Below, in pieces: positions 24,809-34,202 of a DNA stretch of 62,741 nucleotides. Both the position numbers and the translations under genes were made by a program. This DNA is from a candidate division Zixibacteria bacterium RBG_16_53_22. GTDB lineage: Bacteria > Zixibacteria > MSB-5A5 > UBA10806. Every line of letters starts with the position of its first letter. The stretch's first letter is position 1. The stretch lies in the NCBI GenBank assembly GCA_001775395.1, contig MEWP01000142.1:1-62741 (forward strand), read 5' to 3'. Below the pieces are notes generated by a model. It did no database searches. It saw nothing but the letters and a program-made list of their open reading frames with translations, and was not told the DNA's origin.

Positions 24809-25891
24809 TTAGTCAAGCACCCTGTCTATGACACCGCCACCCAATACGCGGTCGCCGTCATAGAACACGGCCGACTGGCCGGGCGTTATGGCGCGCTCGG
24901 GCTGATCGAACGTGACCGTTGCGCCATACCCCGCCAACTCTGCATGTCCCCGGCCTCCGCCATGACGATAGCGAATCTTGATATCGACTTCGTCCGGCAT
25001 TTCCTCGGGCTTGATCAGCAGGTTGATATCGATAAGCGAAAATTGGCGCGCAAGGAGATGATCCCTGGTGCCGACAGTAATGCTCTGGTCATCGGGATTA
25101 ATCCTCGTCACGTAAAGTGGTACCCCCTCCGCGATGCCGAAGCCTTTCCTTTGCCCGATCGTGAAATAGGCGTATCCCTTATGCTCCCCTAATTTGTTGC
25201 CACGAACATCATAAATCGGGCCGGGCTGGAGAGAACTATCGCCTCTCCGGCGCTGGCCAATAATGGCGGCGTAGTCGCCGGCCGGCACGAAACAGATCTC
25301 CTGACTGTCTGGGCGGTCGGCGTTACGGAAACCGTATTTCCTGGCCTTTTCCCGAATCTCGGCTTTAGTGAAAAGGCCAATCGGCAGTATCGTTCTATTC
25401 AACGCCTCCAGAGGGATACCCCAGAGGGCATACGATTGGTCCTTGCCGGTATCGACCGCTTTGAATAGCCTGACGCCGGCCTCATCCTTCATGACACGGG
25501 CATAATGTCCGGTTGCCACCAAATCACACCCGAGTTTATCGGCGGTCTTCAGCATCTCCCCCCACTTGATAAAACGATTGCAGTTGATACAGGGATTGGG
25601 GGTGCGACCATGAGAATATGAATTAATGAAATCGTCGATAACAGTCTTTTCGAAAGCCCGCTGCAGGTCGATGACATAATGCGGCACCCCCAGGCGGTCG
25701 CAAACCAGGCGGGCGTCGTTAATGAGATCGATCGTGCAGCAGCCGCCATCGGGCGGCTCGAAATTCAACTTGGCGTAGTCGTAGAGCTTCAGTGTAATCC
25801 CAATAACGTCATACCCCTGCTCTCTCAAAAGCGCAGCGGCCATGGAGCTGTCTACTCCACCCGACATTCCAACCAGAACGCGTTTCGTCAT
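24809..25891 (-). CDS. mnmA: tRNA-specific 2-thiouridylase MnmA
   Basis: The 360-residue protein is a full-length MnmA with the PP-loop 'GMSGGVDSS' (8-16), the catalytic Cys101 in 'TPNPCINCN', the second Cys200 in 'DSQEICFV', and the 'TGHYAR' stretch. It adds sulfur to U34 of tRNA-Lys, -Glu and -Gln, with sulfur from IscS. The start at 25891 gives the family's usual 'MTKRVLVGMSGG'; ten extra in-frame codons upstream would run through a terminator hairpin. iscS lies just upstream and a tRNA-Lys(TTT) target gene is in this window. Confidence 0.95.
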   Translation of the reverse strand: MTKRVLVGMSGGVDSSMAAALLREQGYDVIGITLKLYDYAKLNFEPPDGGCCTIDLINDARLVCDRLGVPHYVIDLQRAFEKTVIDDFINSYSHGRTPNPCINCNRFIKWGEMLKTADKLGCDLVATGHYARVMKDEAGVRLFKAVDTGKDQSYALWGIPLEALNRTILPIGLFTKAEIREKARKYGFRNADRPDSQEICFVPAGDYAAIIGQRRRGDSSLQPGPIYDVRGNKLGEHKGYAYFTIGQRKGFGIAEGVPLYVTRINPDDQSITVGTRDHLLARQFSLIDINLLIKPEEMPDEVDIKIRYRHGGGRGHAELAGYGATVTFDQPERAITPGQSAVFYDGDRVLGGGVIDRVLD

Positions 25892-25893
25892 AA

Positions 25894-25922
25894 CAAAAAT
25901 GCCCCGGAGTAACCGGAGCATC
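25894..25922 (-). terminator. terminator after iscS, just before mnmA
   Basis: On the minus strand ATGC-TCCGG, five bases and CCGGG-GCAT form a hairpin (25900-25922) followed by UUUUUGUU. The mnmA ATG begins two to three bases after the U-run. mnmA must depend on readthrough or on an unseen promoter inside iscS. Confidence 0.7.
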
Positions 25923-25945
25923 CGATTACACTCCTCAAGATTTTT

Positions 25946-27115
25946 CTAATTCCCCGATTTGGTATAGAGCGGGGAGATATTCCTGAGACGTTGGACCTCT
26001 TGAGCGACAATATCGACGACGTAATCAATATCCTCCTCGGAGTTGCTTCTTCCGAACGAGAACCGCACCGAGCCATGCGCTAATTCTCCGGGCAAACCCA
26101 TCGCAATCAGCACGTGCGAGGCCTGGGTGGTCCCTGACGTACAGGCCGAGCCCGATGATACTGATATCCCTTTCATGTCGAGGCTCAAGATCATGGCTTC
26201 TCCCTCGACCCCTTTGAACGAAATATTAAGGGTATTGGGGACTCGCTTTTCAAGGCTGCCATTGATATGGATATCGGGTACGCATTCTCTGAGCCTTTCG
26301 TAAAACCGAGTGGTCAGGGAGTTGAGCTTGGCGGTTTCCTTTGCCATATCGCGGGCCGCGATTTCAAGCGCCCTGGTGAGACCCGCGATACCAGCCACAT
26401 TTTCGGTGCCGGCTCGTCGACCTCGCTCATGCCCTCCACCCTGGTTCCAGGCCTGAATCTTCGTGCCCGACTTAATGAATAGCAACCCGACCCCCTTCGG
26501 GCCATAGAGCTTATGAGCTGATATCGAAAGCAGATCGCACCCCAGTTCGGAAATCGAATAAGCGATTTTGCCCGTGGTCTGAACAGCATCGGTATGGAAG
26601 AGGGCTCCAGCCTCATGCGCAATCCTGACCAATTCCTTGACGTCTTGAATTACTCCGGTTTCATTGTTGGCGTGCATGATGGTGACCAGAGTTGTGTCGG
26701 GGCGAAGCGATTTGCGAAGCTGGTCCGGGTCTACTATTCCCTGCGAATCGACCGGCAGGTACGTGACGCCGAATCCCTCTTTCTCGAGAAACTCACAAGA
26801 GACGCTGACGGCGTGATGCTCGATCGGCGATGTAATGACGTGCTTTCCCCGGTTGCGGTTGGCGAATGCCGCACCCTTGACCGCATAATTGTCCGATTCG
26901 GTACCGCCCGACGTGAATACGATTTCGGAATCTCTACATCCCAGAATCCGAGCGCAACCGGCCCGCGCATCCTCAAGCGCCGCTTTAGCCTCGCGCCCGC
27001 TCGAATGCATGGAACTGGCATTGCCGAATTTCCGGGAAAAATACGGAAGCATGGCCTCCAGCACTTCCGGATGAACCGGTGTGGTGGCATTATGATCTAA
27101 ATAGATATTCCTCAT
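25946..27115 (-). CDS. iscS: cysteine desulfurase, IscS/NifS type
   Basis: The 389-residue protein is a PLP-dependent cysteine desulfurase: 'MRNIYLDHNATTPVHPEV', the PLP-binding Lys202 in 'SISAHKLYGPKG', and the catalytic Cys325 in 'SSGSACTSGT', the short loop of the NifS-like group. It takes sulfur from cysteine and hands it to MnmA and Fe-S assembly. An ATG seven codons upstream (27136) lies between the -10 box and the predicted transcription start, so the start at 27115 is preferred. It is followed by a terminator and mnmA. Confidence 0.94.
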   Translation of the reverse strand: MRNIYLDHNATTPVHPEVLEAMLPYFSRKFGNASSMHSSGREAKAALEDARAGCARILGCRDSEIVFTSGGTESDNYAVKGAAFANRNRGKHVITSPIEHHAVSVSCEFLEKEGFGVTYLPVDSQGIVDPDQLRKSLRPDTTLVTIMHANNETGVIQDVKELVRIAHEAGALFHTDAVQTTGKIAYSISELGCDLLSISAHKLYGPKGVGLLFIKSGTKIQAWNQGGGHERGRRAGTENVAGIAGLTRALEIAARDMAKETAKLNSLTTRFYERLRECVPDIHINGSLEKRVPNTLNISFKGVEGEAMILSLDMKGISVSSGSACTSGTTQASHVLIAMGLPGELAHGSVRFSFGRSNSEEDIDYVVDIVAQEVQRLRNISPLYTKSGN

Positions 27116-27137
27116 CGTCGTCGACTCCGTTGCCATG

Positions 27138-27166
27138 AATATAATCCTATGTCAGAGGGTTGTCAA
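27138..27166 (-). promoter_or_regulatory. promoter of iscS
   Basis: TTGACA (27161-27166), 17 bases, TATATT (27138-27143) on the minus strand. Transcription would begin near 27131, downstream of the ATG at 27136, which excludes that start. Confidence 0.72.
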
Positions 27167-27183
27167 ACGAAGAGAATATTAGT

Positions 27184-27927
27184 CTACTTTCGCCCCGATG
27201 CCTCTACCAGCGCTCTGAATACCTTGCGGCTGTGCTCCCGCTCGAATATCGCTTCCGGATGCCACTGCAAACCCAGTACGAACTTCTTTTGGGTTTGTTC
27301 AATGGCCTCCGGCACGTTGTCGGTGCTGGAAAACGCTACGATTGCCAGCCCTGCGCCAAGCTTATCGATCACCTGGTGGTGGCTGGAGTTGGTTTCGATA
27401 TGATCGGCGCCAACGATGCGATGGAGCAGGCTCCCCGGCGTGATAGTGACATCGTGGAATACTCTGGCGGTCTGACCGGGATCGGAATGCTGTATGGTTT
27501 CATGTGGAAAACATGACAGGTCCTGGTATAGGGTTCCACCAAGGGCGACATTCAAGACCTGATGGCCTCGGCAGATGGCCATAATCGGCAAGTTGCGGCC
27601 CAAAGCCAGCTTAGCTATGGATATTTCAAGCGAATCTCGATTCGCCGTGGTCTCGGTCAATCCTGGATGCGGCTCTTGATTATAATAGGACGGGTGCAGA
27701 TCTCCCCCTCCGGTCAAGAGGAGACCATCAATCATATCGATCATATTATCAGCCGCGGCTGACTCGCCGGCGTTCGGGAGCAATATCGGTATCCCACCCG
27801 AATTCAAGATAGCCTCGTGGTATTCGCGCTTCAGGTAATCGAACGGTTTCCAGGTCGGCTTCCGCCGAGAACGGTCTTCGAGCATCTCGGAAATCGTAAT
27901 CCCGATGATCGGTTTATTAGAACGCAT
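27184..27927 (-). CDS. PuuD-like class I glutamine amidotransferase (gamma-glutamyl hydrolase)
   Basis: The 247-residue protein matches peptidase C26/PuuD: the nucleophile Cys119 in 'ICRGHQVLNVALGG' and the His223/Glu225 pair in 'LQWHPEAIF'. Such enzymes cut gamma-glutamyl bonds, for example of gamma-glutamyl-GABA or poly-glutamate. The ATG at 27927 overlaps the last codons of the Omp85 gene; a longer frame extends upstream inside that gene but is not needed. The substrate is not evident, and the partner genes of putrescine use are absent. Confidence 0.9.
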   Translation of the reverse strand: MRSNKPIIGITISEMLEDRSRRKPTWKPFDYLKREYHEAILNSGGIPILLPNAGESAAADNMIDMIDGLLLTGGGDLHPSYYNQEPHPGLTETTANRDSLEISIAKLALGRNLPIMAICRGHQVLNVALGGTLYQDLSCFPHETIQHSDPGQTARVFHDVTITPGSLLHRIVGADHIETNSSHHQVIDKLGAGLAIVAFSSTDNVPEAIEQTQKKFVLGLQWHPEAIFEREHSRKVFRALVEASGRK

Positions 27928-29884
27928 ACAGAATAGCAAGATGATACAGCCCGGCCCCCAGGTCAAACTGTTTTTGGAACCGAACGGCATAATCGAATCT
28001 GATCGGACCGATGGGCGTGAAGAATTGTATCCCGAGCCCCGTTACGAATCGAACCGAGATCGGCGTAATATCATTCCATCTCCCGTAGGTGTTGCCGGCA
28101 TCGAGAAATGCCGTGCCGCCGAAACGCCAGAATAGCGGGCGCCGGATTTCGACATTCCCCATGATCATATAGCGCCCGCCGGCGGGTTCCCCGGCAAAAG
28201 GCCCCGACGTAAAAATCGGCCCAAGTGTATTTTCTCTGAAACCCCTGATAGTGGACGACCCCCCAATGATGAATCTGTCATCGCGAGAGGAACGCCCGCC
28301 GCTGAAACGGTCATCGAGAAATCCCATCCAGATCCTTGTCGCCAGGATATTCTGTCCGCTTATGCGATTGAATCGGCTCCACATGAATTGTGTCTTTACA
28401 TAGCTGAAGTCCCCTCCCAGGACACCGCCGACATACTCGAGGCCCCCGAATGAATAAGAGCCTTTCTGGGGCGCCAGGATGTTGTCGCGAGTGTCGCGAT
28501 CGCTATATAGGAGCAGCCTGCGCTTGACCTGATTGTCCCCGGCCGCTCTATATGCCTCTTCCTGGTCCTCAGGTACGTCCAGGATATTTATATACTCCAT
28601 ATTGGCCGTGATGCGGGCCGTGGTAAACCGATCCAATTCTCGCGAAAATACCACTTCGCCGGCCCATCTGTCGTAGCGATAAGGAGTATTGGCGATCGCG
28701 TTGAGAGTATAAGGCTCGTAGAGGACTCTGCCTGTCACGGGGATTCGCCAGCTGAACATCCAGGGGGTGATGTAATTGGCCTCGATGGTCGAACGTATAA
28801 GGGAGAATCTCAGACCCTTGCCGAGGTCCGAAAGTCTGGGGGCGGATAGGTCGCCGCCGGCCTTGGTGATTTGAAAAGACGGCCTGACCGCCACGATAAC
28901 CTTGCGGCCGGTCCCGAATAAATTTCTATTGCCCCAGAGCGCCGAATTACGCAGGACCAACACAAACTGCTCCTGCCGACCCAGGCCGATCCCAAAATTC
29001 ATGAAATAAGATTTTCGCTCGCGCAGGCTGAGGTTGAACCCGACCCGGCAGGTATCGTTAATTATCACAGCCGTGGAATCGTTGCGGCGCATGTTGACCA
29101 GCCTGAATATCCCCAGGGAATAAAGCCGTTGCTCCGAATCGACAACGTCCTTATGGCTGTAGCGTTCGCCCGGCTTTACAAGGAGGTCGCGTTCAATGAC
29201 AAATGGACGGGTGTACATTTTTTCGGGAAGGCGCGTCTCGCTGTAAACGGTAAATACCGATTCCGTAATCGCATAAGTGATCCGGGCCAGGGTGCTGTCC
29301 GCGTTAAAATCATACCGGCTGAAAATTTTCGCGTAAGGATATCCGTTATCGAAATAGAGGTCGCGCAGTTTGAATCCGCCCGAGGCTACTTCCTCGGCGT
29401 CGACAGGCTTTCCCGGCTCGAATGCATTCCAGACCTTGTCGAAGCCTCCGTTGACCTCCTCCAGGCCGCCGTCGAGCCGGATGCTTTCGAGGTATGCTCT
29501 CCTGCCCTCCTTGATATTGAATGTCACCATGGCCTTATCGCCCGGCGCGCGTTCTATCACCGATTCGACCTCGGTAAATACGAAGCCGCGCCTCCCATAG
29601 TAGCGCCTGATTATTCCCTCGTCGAGATTCACATTGGATTTCGAGAGTTCTCTTTTTTTGAGGAAATTGTACCAGTGATTCGGTTTTGTATACAGCAGCT
29701 TCTTGATGTCCGACTCATCGAAAGACGTGGCGCCGACAAGTACGACCTTGGCGACCGCTCTTCGGCGCAATAACATGACCTCACGCTCAGGCTGGTTCTG
29801 GGCGACTGCGAACGAAGACGATATGGAGATGATGCTAATACTCGAAATTAAGATTGAGATCGAACGAAATGCCCTCAATGCCCT
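27917..29884 (-). CDS. Omp85-family outer membrane assembly protein (TamA/BamA-like)
   Basis: The 655-residue protein has a signal peptide, POTRA-like repeats (about 45-290) and a C-terminal 16-strand barrel. The barrel carries the family motif 'GGSSTIRGFRE' in its L6 region and 'TPIGPIRFDYA' near the C-terminus. The start at 29884 gives a proper signal peptide with an AAGGA-type site; the open frame 16 codons longer lacks one. It overlaps the tamB-like gene by 50 bases. That pairing favours TamA over BamA, but the length also fits BamA. Confidence 0.88.
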   Translation of the reverse strand, partial: RALRAFRSISILISSISIISISSSFAVAQNQPEREVMLLRRRAVAKVVLVGATSFDESDIKKLLYTKPNHWYNFLKKRELSKSNVNLDEGIIRRYYGRRGFVFTEVESVIERAPGDKAMVTFNIKEGRRAYLESIRLDGGLEEVNGGFDKVWNAFEPGKPVDAEEVASGGFKLRDLYFDNGYPYAKIFSRYDFNADSTLARITYAITESVFTVYSETRLPEKMYTRPFVIERDLLVKPGERYSHKDVVDSEQRLYSLGIFRLVNMRRNDSTAVIINDTCRVGFNLSLRERKSYFMNFGIGLGRQEQFVLVLRNSALWGNRNLFGTGRKVIVAVRPSFQITKAGGDLSAPRLSDLGKGLRFSLIRSTIEANYITPWMFSWRIPVTGRVLYEPYTLNAIANTPYRYDRWAGEVVFSRELDRFTTARITANMEYINILDVPEDQEEAYRAAGDNQVKRRLLLYSDRDTRDNILAPQKGSYSFGGLEYVGGVLGGDFSYVKTQFMWSRFNRISGQNILATRIWMGFLDDRFSGGRSSRDDRFIIGGSSTIRGFRENTLGPIFTSGPFAGEPAGGRYMIMGNVEIRRPLFWRFGGTAFLDAGNTYGRWNDITPISVRFVTGLGIQFFTPIGPIRFDYAVRFQKQFDLGAGLYHLAILYAF

Positions 29885-32800
29885 CATTCTCCGTTCCTTC
29901 GATAGGCCCACGCGAAATAGTAAACGATACATTATCGTTAAGGTAATATTCGACCCCGATCGTACGCCCGGCCACCGAAAGCCTCTGGGAATATCGCACG
30001 TACAGGCTGCTCGAGATATATTTGGCCACCGATATCTGGGTCTCGTCCTCGGGAGTCCGAGAAATCTCGAACTCCTCCACGAACTGCCCGCCCAGAGGTC
30101 CTATGACAGTCGACAGGGCCGGAAGAGCGCTGCCGATGAGGTTTTGCGAGAAATCGCTTCCCCCGACACCGTTGCGTCCGACCATCCCCAACTGACCAAT
30201 CTGGCTTCCCGCCACCAGCCGGGTCAACAGCTCTTCCTTAGTCAATTCGGATCCCTCGGCGACATCGATTTTCGGCTCCAGTAGCGTGCCGGTTATATGT
30301 ATCTCCATTTCCACCGGTTCGCCAGTCCCCTGGCCCGCCGGCGAACGGAGGCGCTTGGTAATGACAAAATCGATATCGGGATTGATGGTTGCCACGTTGT
30401 TGAAAACCATGGTTCCCGACTGGATATCGAACGGTTCCGCCAGAAGCAGGTAATATTTGCCGCGCCGAATCGTCTCGAGCGTTCCCAGCGGAATGGTGAT
30501 ACCCACGGTGCGTTCGATAAATAAATCGCCCTTGAATTCGGCGTCGATATCGCTGTTTCTTATCCAGATATTATTATAGGCATTGATATTCAGTCTCAGG
30601 TTCCACATCGTCGAATCCTCGATCACGAGGTTGGGGTCAAAATCGGGAGCGACAAAAGCATCGAATTCATCGCGTATTTCGAGGCGTTTCAGGGTGATAT
30701 CTCCTGCCACGGTCGGCGGCGTGTCGCCGAGCACCGCCAGATCCATGTCGGCCAGACCCTGAACATCATAGGCATCGGCGATAAAGAAGAAATTCCTGGC
30801 TTCGATCTTTATATCATATTGGAAATTACCCAGGGTGATCAGCTTCATGGTGCCCGAGGCCCGGACCAGCGATTGGTCCTCGTCTTTACGTCCGGGCAGA
30901 AGCTCGCCGAGTCCCCTGATCCACTCTCCTCCCCCGGGAGTGTAGGCAAAGGCGCTGTCGATATATATGGTCTCGTTTTTCATTCGGAAATAAGCGCGCA
31001 GGTCCATCAGCGGATTGACGAGATCGAGCGCCTTCAGCTCGCCATCGATAAAGTATCCCCAACCATCGATGTTTGGCTCGGCATAGGTTCCGGTCAGGTT
31101 TGTTTCGATGCGGAAATTCGTTTCGAAGTATTCGATGGTGGGGACGAAGACCTCGCCCGATACAAGCCTGTTTCCCGACGCTACCAATCGCAGGTCGATC
31201 GGCCGATTGGGAAACCGGTTCTCGACCTCGTCAAAAGAAAGGTCCAACGGCAGGTATCCCGAGAAATAATACCGGCCATAGCCCGATTCCAGATGGGTTG
31301 AATCGGTGCGAATATAGCCGTCGCGATATTGCAGCCTGGCATGCAGATTTCCCAGGACGACAGTATCGATGGCGAGGCTGTCGATCATGATATCGAAATC
31401 GATAACCGGTTTCTCGAAAGTCCCCCCGAGAACCGCATCACCCCACCAATAGCCATTGAGAACCTTCTCCTTGTAGAACTGCTCGACTATCGGCTGGATC
31501 TGAAAATCGAACGCCTTGACATCGAGGTTCAACAGAATCGTGTTGGCCAGGGTATCATTGGTGACATCGCCGGCGGCCGTTATCGTGCCGGTATCGAGCC
31601 CCATTATAGCCTGCTGGAATCTCGTGACATTGCCGTCGATTAAGAGAATCACCGGCTTTCGGGACGTGAAGTTGTTGCCGGCGAAAATTCCATAGAGAGT
31701 ATCGGCGCGGAAGACCGGGGGAATCGAGGTGCCATCATATTCGCCCTGCATTTTCGCGAGTCCCTGGGGGCCATAGATCGATACACCGTCGAAAAAAACT
31801 CTCTCGCCCGAAACGATCGCTTCGAACCGCCCCGAATCGGTCGGTATCGAATAAACCTGGCCATCGATCCATGAACCTGTCACGCGACCTACCCGATGAG
31901 TGACAAACGACTTCAAATCGGCATAGACCTTCAAATTCCCTGGTTCCAGCCCATAGGTCCAGCATGAGTCCGACTCGAAAGTTGCATTGGCAGTAAAATC
32001 GGCGGTCGGGCCGGTCAAGTGAAAATCGGCATTTCCCCTGCCTCCCAGCTCTCTTAAGAATGTCTGCTTGGTAAAATTCGTGAGGTCTTGAAACTCGGCG
32101 CTGCCGGTGATATCGAGATCCCCAAGATAATCAAGATTTCCTTCGGCGGTTACGTAAGTATTCTTGTAGCGGCCCCGGAAACCCGGCAGGAAATTGATCG
32201 CCTTCTGGTCGAATTGAACCGAGCCGGTGACCTCATCGAAATAGTACAGATCCACTCTGACCGCATCCAGGTCGCCGTCCACCGTCATCGAGAAATTGCG
32301 ATCGCTCAGGCCCTGGCCTGTCATCCGCACCTTGCCTGTGAAATCGGTCGCAAGTTTCGGGCCGATCTCGCGCAGGTCGAGATGCTCGACTGTCCCCTCG
32401 TAGGCATACTCCTCCGGCTTGGTCGCGAAATCCAGGTAGCCGGAGCCGGCGAATCGAGCCTTAAATATGTCCCCTTCGATGTAACTGAATTGCATCTGCT
32501 TGTCGGAATAGGCGAAAGCGACCCGGACATTATCAAAGGGCTTTTGCATGAATCGGCCATTTACCAAAGCCTCGCTGCTGAAGTTATCGATATCCCCTTT
32601 CAGGTGGCCCTCGATATCAAGCTCTCCTTGAATCTTAACTCCCGTCAGCTTCGATATTTCGGCCAGGCTGACCGGGTTGGCTTTATAATCCAGATCGAGA
32701 GCCCTGGTGAACGATGGCCCCGCACGACCCGAAACCAGCAGCCTGGACTGCCCCAGTTCCGCTGCCATGGATTCCAGATAATACCCGCCATTCGACGAAA

Positions 32801-33398
32801 ATACCCGGCCGGATAACGAGTTCAGGACAATGTCGCGCGCCGGCCAGGAGACCGAAAGAGAATCCAGCGCGATATGGAGGCTATCGCGCACCAATGCAAA
32901 TGAGCCCCTCAACGACTCCGCCACGATCATGTTCGTATCGCTTATGGCAAATTCCACTGCCCCGACGCGAATATTATCGAAAGACAGCGACAAACCCGAT
33001 TTCTTGCCACCATCCTTCTTCTTACCGAAGAGGTTCTTGAATCCGTCTTGCGGCATCCTGGCTGAAATGGAATCTATGGCAAGCGAGCTGAATTCATATT
33101 TTCCGTTTATCAACTCGAGTACGTCATATTCAAGCTCAAGTCTGGATATATAGGCCAGCGGCGCGGAACCGTCGCGCGGAGAAATCTCCACACCCTCGAG
33201 GACAAGGCGGTTCCAGATATCTCTGTTGACCTTCTGCACGCTAACCTCGTAACCGGTTGCCTTCGATGCCATTCCGCGAATATAGTTGTTCAGCTCCGAT
33301 TCCGGCAGAGTCGTAAAGTAGTATATGTAGGCCACTGCCGAGGCCATGACCAGAAGAATCAAAAGCAGATATAATGGGAGCTTGGCAACCTTTTTCAT
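29835..33398 (-). CDS. TamB-like translocation/assembly module protein
   Basis: The 1187-residue protein starts with one membrane anchor (about 7-26) and continues as a long beta-rich region of repeated short strands, as in AsmA/TamB proteins. The C-terminal DUF490 domain is seen in 'ITIPLGTLETIRRGKYYLLL', 'EPVEMEIHITGTLLEPKIDV' and 'SELTKEELLTRLVAG'. Such proteins span the periplasm as a hydrophobic groove and move lipids or help insert outer membrane proteins. The four-base overlap with the CMD-fold gene upstream and 50-base overlap with the Omp85 gene show an operon. Confidence 0.92.
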   Translation of the reverse strand: MKKVAKLPLYLLLILLVMASAVAYIYYFTTLPESELNNYIRGMASKATGYEVSVQKVNRDIWNRLVLEGVEISPRDGSAPLAYISRLELEYDVLELINGKYEFSSLAIDSISARMPQDGFKNLFGKKKDGGKKSGLSLSFDNIRVGAVEFAISDTNMIVAESLRGSFALVRDSLHIALDSLSVSWPARDIVLNSLSGRVFSSNGGYYLESMAAELGQSRLLVSGRAGPSFTRALDLDYKANPVSLAEISKLTGVKIQGELDIEGHLKGDIDNFSSEALVNGRFMQKPFDNVRVAFAYSDKQMQFSYIEGDIFKARFAGSGYLDFATKPEEYAYEGTVEHLDLREIGPKLATDFTGKVRMTGQGLSDRNFSMTVDGDLDAVRVDLYYFDEVTGSVQFDQKAINFLPGFRGRYKNTYVTAEGNLDYLGDLDITGSAEFQDLTNFTKQTFLRELGGRGNADFHLTGPTADFTANATFESDSCWTYGLEPGNLKVYADLKSFVTHRVGRVTGSWIDGQVYSIPTDSGRFEAIVSGERVFFDGVSIYGPQGLAKMQGEYDGTSIPPVFRADTLYGIFAGNNFTSRKPVILLIDGNVTRFQQAIMGLDTGTITAAGDVTNDTLANTILLNLDVKAFDFQIQPIVEQFYKEKVLNGYWWGDAVLGGTFEKPVIDFDIMIDSLAIDTVVLGNLHARLQYRDGYIRTDSTHLESGYGRYYFSGYLPLDLSFDEVENRFPNRPIDLRLVASGNRLVSGEVFVPTIEYFETNFRIETNLTGTYAEPNIDGWGYFIDGELKALDLVNPLMDLRAYFRMKNETIYIDSAFAYTPGGGEWIRGLGELLPGRKDEDQSLVRASGTMKLITLGNFQYDIKIEARNFFFIADAYDVQGLADMDLAVLGDTPPTVAGDITLKRLEIRDEFDAFVAPDFDPNLVIEDSTMWNLRLNINAYNNIWIRNSDIDAEFKGDLFIERTVGITIPLGTLETIRRGKYYLLLAEPFDIQSGTMVFNNVATINPDIDFVITKRLRSPAGQGTGEPVEMEIHITGTLLEPKIDVAEGSELTKEELLTRLVAGSQIGQLGMVGRNGVGGSDFSQNLIGSALPALSTVIGPLGGQFVEEFEISRTPEDETQISVAKYISSSLYVRYSQRLSVAGRTIGVEYYLNDNVSFTISRGPIEGTENEGIEGISFDLNLNFEY

Positions 33399-34129
33399 AT
33401 ATAATTATACGCGGAACCGAGGGTGTTAATATCCTCTCCGGTTATCGATGCCCAAACTTCGGCTGCCCCTCGAACCTTGTCGATCACGAGCCAGGGTGAT
33501 GTCATTAATATCGCCTCGAAAACCTGCGCGGCCGAGCATCCAACATTAAGCGACCCCCTGATATGCGAATTGAGTTGACGCATCGCTCCAAGTCCGGTCA
33601 GGCAGGCAACCACGGCTAACTCGCGGGCCGGCAAATCGAGACCGGGCCGACACAGGATATGCCCATACCCCTCGGCAATCATTAAATACCCCAAATCCGG
33701 CGAAATTGCATTAATTTTATTGCGAATCTGCCCCAGCTTTCCCCGATGGACCGCTCCTGCGGCGGCTATCCCCCGGTCCATAAGAACCTGAGACCCCTCC
33801 AGAGGAACCGGCACGATTTCATCGAGTGCCACCCCTTTTTGCCTGGCAGCCTTGTGAAGGCAGAAAAACGATTCTATAGCCCTGGGGTAACCGCAAAAGA
33901 GATACCCCTGCAGAAGCACCTCATATAAAGGAATGAGAGCCCCGGGATCGCTCAAGGCGAGGTTCAGCATTTCCGTTAATGCCGTATCATCACCCACAGC
34001 CTGGAGACAGGCCACCGTGCACAAGACCTTCTGCCTATCGGAGATAACCCTGCGGGAGAATAGTCCGGATAAGTCCCCACCCTTTTCGATTCCGAATGCC
34101 TCCTGCAGGCTGGATTTCGATATCTTCAT
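33395..34129 (-). CDS. CMD-like (carboxymuconolactone decarboxylase fold) protein, tandem domains
   Basis: The 244-residue protein has two halves resembling the CMD/AhpD fold: 'GALIPLYEVLLQGYLFCGYPRAIE' split over a helix pair, and 'ELAVVACLTGLGAMRQLNSHI'. The peroxidase CxxC of AhpD is not present, so it may be a non-redox member. No signal peptide is seen. The ATG at 34129 is chosen because the longer frame starts inside the preceding terminator. It overlaps tamB by four bases. The role is unknown. Confidence 0.72.
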   Translation of the reverse strand: MKISKSSLQEAFGIEKGGDLSGLFSRRVISDRQKVLCTVACLQAVGDDTALTEMLNLALSDPGALIPLYEVLLQGYLFCGYPRAIESFFCLHKAARQKGVALDEIVPVPLEGSQVLMDRGIAAAGAVHRGKLGQIRNKINAISPDLGYLMIAEGYGHILCRPGLDLPARELAVVACLTGLGAMRQLNSHIRGSLNVGCSAAQVFEAILMTSPWLVIDKVRGAAEVWASITGEDINTLGSAYNYI

Positions 34130-34144
34130 CGCGGCGATAATAAA

Positions 34145-34185
34145 TAACAAAAGCCGCCATTTCAGCAAGCTGAAACAGCGGCTTT
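34145..34185 (-). terminator. terminator of the second type IV pilus operon
   Basis: AAAGCCGC (34150-34157) and GCGGCTTT (34178-34185) enclose an inner stem TTTCAGC/GCTGAAA, followed on the minus strand by UUUUGUUAUUUAUU. It ends the operon after pilC2. Confidence 0.85.
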
Positions 34186-34202
34186 TTCCCCATAATGAAT
34201 TT

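Noticed and set aside
27116-27136. ATG at 27136 as start of iscS
   Set aside because: It lies between the -10 box and the predicted transcription start, and the family starts at 'MRNIYLDHNATT'.
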